Origin: Lactobacillus sp. UBA5815
GTDB taxonomy: Bacteria; Bacillota; Bacilli; Lactobacillales; Lactobacillaceae
Assembly: GCA_002417825.1 (NCBI GenBank)
Contig: DICX01000040.1
Location: 2,394-9,235, forward strand
Reading direction: 5' to 3'
Length of the DNA: 6,842 nucleotides
Of this stretch, positions 5,469-6,842 are shown one piece after another. The notes below the pieces were generated by a model, which was given only the letters and a program-made list of their open reading frames with translations, was not told the DNA's origin and made no database searches. The translations under genes were made by a program, and so were the position numbers. How positions within the stretch are numbered: position 1 is the stretch's first letter; each line of letters opens with the position of its first letter.

Positions 5469-6557
5469 ATGGATAAAATCATCAGCCAACTAGAATCATT
5501 AGTTGAGCGCTATGAAGAAATACAGGAGATGATGTCTGATTCAGAAGTGATTCAGGACACGAAGCGCTATACGGCACTTTCGAAAGAAGAAGCAGAGATG
5601 CGTGAAGTCGTTAAAAAATTTCGTCGCTTCAAAGCCGTTCAACAAGAAATCAATGACAATGAAGATATCATCGAACATGAAAAAGACGATGATTTGATTG
5701 CTTTAGCTAAAGACGAAAATAATGAGCTACTGCAAGAAAAACAAAATCTTGAAGAAGCCATCAAGCGTTTGATGCTTCCCAAAGATCCCAATGACGATAA
5801 AGACATTATTTTGGAAATTCGTGGTGCAGCAGGCGGTGATGAGGCGTCTTTATTTGCAGCTGATCTTTTACGAATGTATGAAAAATACGCAGAAAAGCAA
5901 AATTGGCAAGTCAGCATCATTGATCGGGAAGATACAGAAGTTGGCGGTTTTAAACGGGTCGCAGTCATGATCACAGGACAGAAAGTCTATTCAAAATTGA
6001 AGTATGAAAATGGTGCACATCGAGTTCAGCGTGTCCCTGTTACAGAATCCCAAGGACGGGTTCATACCTCGACTGCCACAGTAGCTGTGATGCCCGAGTA
6101 TCGACAGGTCGATCTTGAACTTGATCCTAAAGATATTCGTGTCGATGTTTATCGTTCTAGTGGTGCTGGTGGGCAGCATATCAATAAAACTTCCAGTGCA
6201 GTTCGAATGACACATTTGCCAACTGGGATCGTTGTTTCAATGCAGGATCAGCGCTCTCAGCAACAGAATCGAACGAAGGCTTTGGAAATCCTGAAATCAC
6301 GTGTTTATGATTTTTATGAAAGCCAAAACCAGGCCAAGTATGATGCTAAGCGTAAAAGTGCTGTGGGAACTGGAGATCGTTCCGAGAGAATTCGGACTTA
6401 CAATTATCCGCAAAACCGTGTGACAGACCATCGTATCGGATTGACGCTGAACAAACTTGATCGCATCATGAACGGCAATCTTGATGAAATCATTGATGCT
6501 TTGATTTTGTATTATCAAACCCAACAATTAGAGGAGTTATCAGATAAAAATGCCTAA
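5469..6557 (+). CDS. prfA: Peptide chain release factor 1 (RF1)
   Basis: RF1 reads the stop codons UAA and UAG in the ribosomal A site and triggers peptide release. The 362-residue length is normal. The N-terminal region (about 1-100) is charged and helical. The stop-codon recognition motif PVT at 190-192, in RVPVTESQGR, is the RF1-type PxT tripeptide, not the SPF of RF2. The catalytic GGQ is at 234-236 within SSGAGGQHINKTSSAVR; Gln236 is the residue PrmC methylates. The C-terminal segment with TYNYPQNRVTDHR (310-322) is typical. AAAGGAG at 5455-5461 lies seven bases before the ATG. It is co-oriented with tdk, and its final eight bases overlap the start of prmC, so translation of the two is likely coupled. 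Nothing appears damaged. Confidence 0.98.
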   Translation: MDKIISQLESLVERYEEIQEMMSDSEVIQDTKRYTALSKEEAEMREVVKKFRRFKAVQQEINDNEDIIEHEKDDDLIALAKDENNELLQEKQNLEEAIKRLMLPKDPNDDKDIILEIRGAAGGDEASLFAADLLRMYEKYAEKQNWQVSIIDREDTEVGGFKRVAVMITGQKVYSKLKYENGAHRVQRVPVTESQGRVHTSTATVAVMPEYRQVDLELDPKDIRVDVYRSSGAGGQHINKTSSAVRMTHLPTGIVVSMQDQRSQQQNRTKALEILKSRVYDFYESQNQAKYDAKRKSAVGTGDRSERIRTYNYPQNRVTDHRIGLTLNKLDRIMNGNLDEIIDALILYYQTQQLEELSDKNA

Positions 6558-6842
6558 AACATTAAAATCATTTCGGGAAGATGCACTTCGACGTGCTCCC
6601 CAAGTAAGTCCCAGCGATTTGGATTTTGTCTTAACTGAACGTTTAAAATTAACCCCAAGTGAATATCAACTTCATTTTGATCAAGTCCTTTCACCAGATA
6701 TAGAAGTTCAATTCAAAAAGGATCTCGAATAATTAGTGAGAGGCGTCTCACCACAATATATCGTAGGCTATGCGTAGTTTTATGGCTATCGTATCAAGGT
6801 TCAATCTGGGGTCTTAATTCCAAGATTTGAGACCGAAGAACT
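6550..6842 (+). pseudogene. prmC: prmC with two in-frame stop codons (3' end outside window)
   Basis: PrmC (HemK) is the S-adenosylmethionine-dependent methyltransferase that methylates the GGQ glutamine of RF1 and RF2. The gene starts at ATG 6550, overlapping the prfA end by eight bases. GAGGAG at 6531-6536 is 13 bases upstream. The first 60 codons resemble the helical RF-binding N-terminal domain and stop at TAA (6730-6732). The same frame then continues as recognisable PrmC: SPQYIVGYA, a second stop TAG at 6775-6777, then FYGYRIKV and the linker motif VLIPRFETEEL up to the edge. No frameshift is needed. The TAG falls just before FYG, where a sense residue is expected. The SAM-binding and NPPY catalytic motifs would lie outside the window. 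The most likely explanation is a recently inactivated gene or a sequence error. Readthrough expression is possible but unproven. The 60-residue product alone cannot be a methyltransferase. Confidence 0.85.
6736..6751 (+). repeat. Short inverted repeat just after the first prmC stop
   Basis: GTGAGA (6736-6741) and TCTCAC (6746-6751) form a perfect 6-bp stem around a GGCG loop. The stem starts three bases after the in-frame TAA at 6730-6732. It is not followed by a T tract, so it is not an intrinsic terminator. It may be chance within coding sequence, or an RNA structure that affects termination at the stop. Confidence 0.5.

Noticed and set aside
5639..5974. Minus-strand open frame of 111 codons inside prfA, rich in Ser
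   Set aside because: It is antisense to the conserved RF1 helical region, and its serine richness comes from the complement of Asp/Glu/Lys codons.
6736..6751. Hairpin after the prmC TAA as a transcription terminator
   Set aside because: The stem is short and followed by ACCACAATATATC-like sequence with no T run.
6775..6777. TAG in prmC as a pyrrolysine codon
   Set aside because: Pyrrolysine systems are not known in Lactobacillales, RF1 is intact next door, and no pyl genes are in the window. The adjacent TAA would also remain unexplained.

Overview
The window looks like a chromosomal housekeeping segment of a low-GC Gram-positive bacterium of the order Lactobacillales, probably a lactobacillus-type organism. 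The evidence is the bacterial-type glucose-6-phosphate isomerase, a MurT-type peptidoglycan-amidating ligase, strong AGGAG ribosome binding sites, moderately AT-rich coding sequence, and the tdk-prfA-prmC gene order familiar from lactobacilli. I cannot name a species from the sequence alone.

Layout. Positions 1-366 hold the 3' part of a VanZ-family membrane protein gene. pgi follows at 423-1760. An unannotated-looking 57-residue membrane protein gene (1772-1945) has a ribosome binding site that overlaps the pgi stop codon. A strong rho-independent terminator closes this plus-strand block. On the minus strand lies a two-gene tRNA operon, tRNA-Glu(CUC) then tRNA-Gln(CUG), with its own consensus promoter (2192-2220) and terminator (1991-2020). 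A plus-strand serine hydrolase of the beta-lactamase/class C PBP fold (2282-3298) converges on the minus-strand murT gene (3352-4707), and the two share a bidirectional terminator. murT is divergent from tdk, across a 141-base regulatory gap. tdk, prfA and prmC then run to the right edge as an apparent operon, and prmC overlaps the end of prfA by 8 bases.

How the genes relate. pgi is central glycolysis. MurT normally works with GatD to amidate the D-Glu of lipid II, but no gatD is next to it here. Tdk salvages thymidine. RF1 (prfA) ends translation at UAA and UAG. PrmC methylates the GGQ glutamine of RF1 and RF2, so prfA-prmC is a functional pair.

The most notable observation is in prmC. Its reading frame is interrupted by two in-frame stop codons, TAA at 6730-6732 and TAG at 6775-6777. 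Recognisable PrmC sequence continues in the same frame through both, with no frameshift, up to the window edge. The simplest reading is a recently decayed prmC or a sequence error. A more speculative one is readthrough control, since both stops are RF1 codons and PrmC modifies RF1. A 6-bp hairpin begins three bases after the TAA. Secondary points of interest are the C34 tRNA pair with irregular stems, the murT gene without gatD, and the small membrane protein coupled to pgi.
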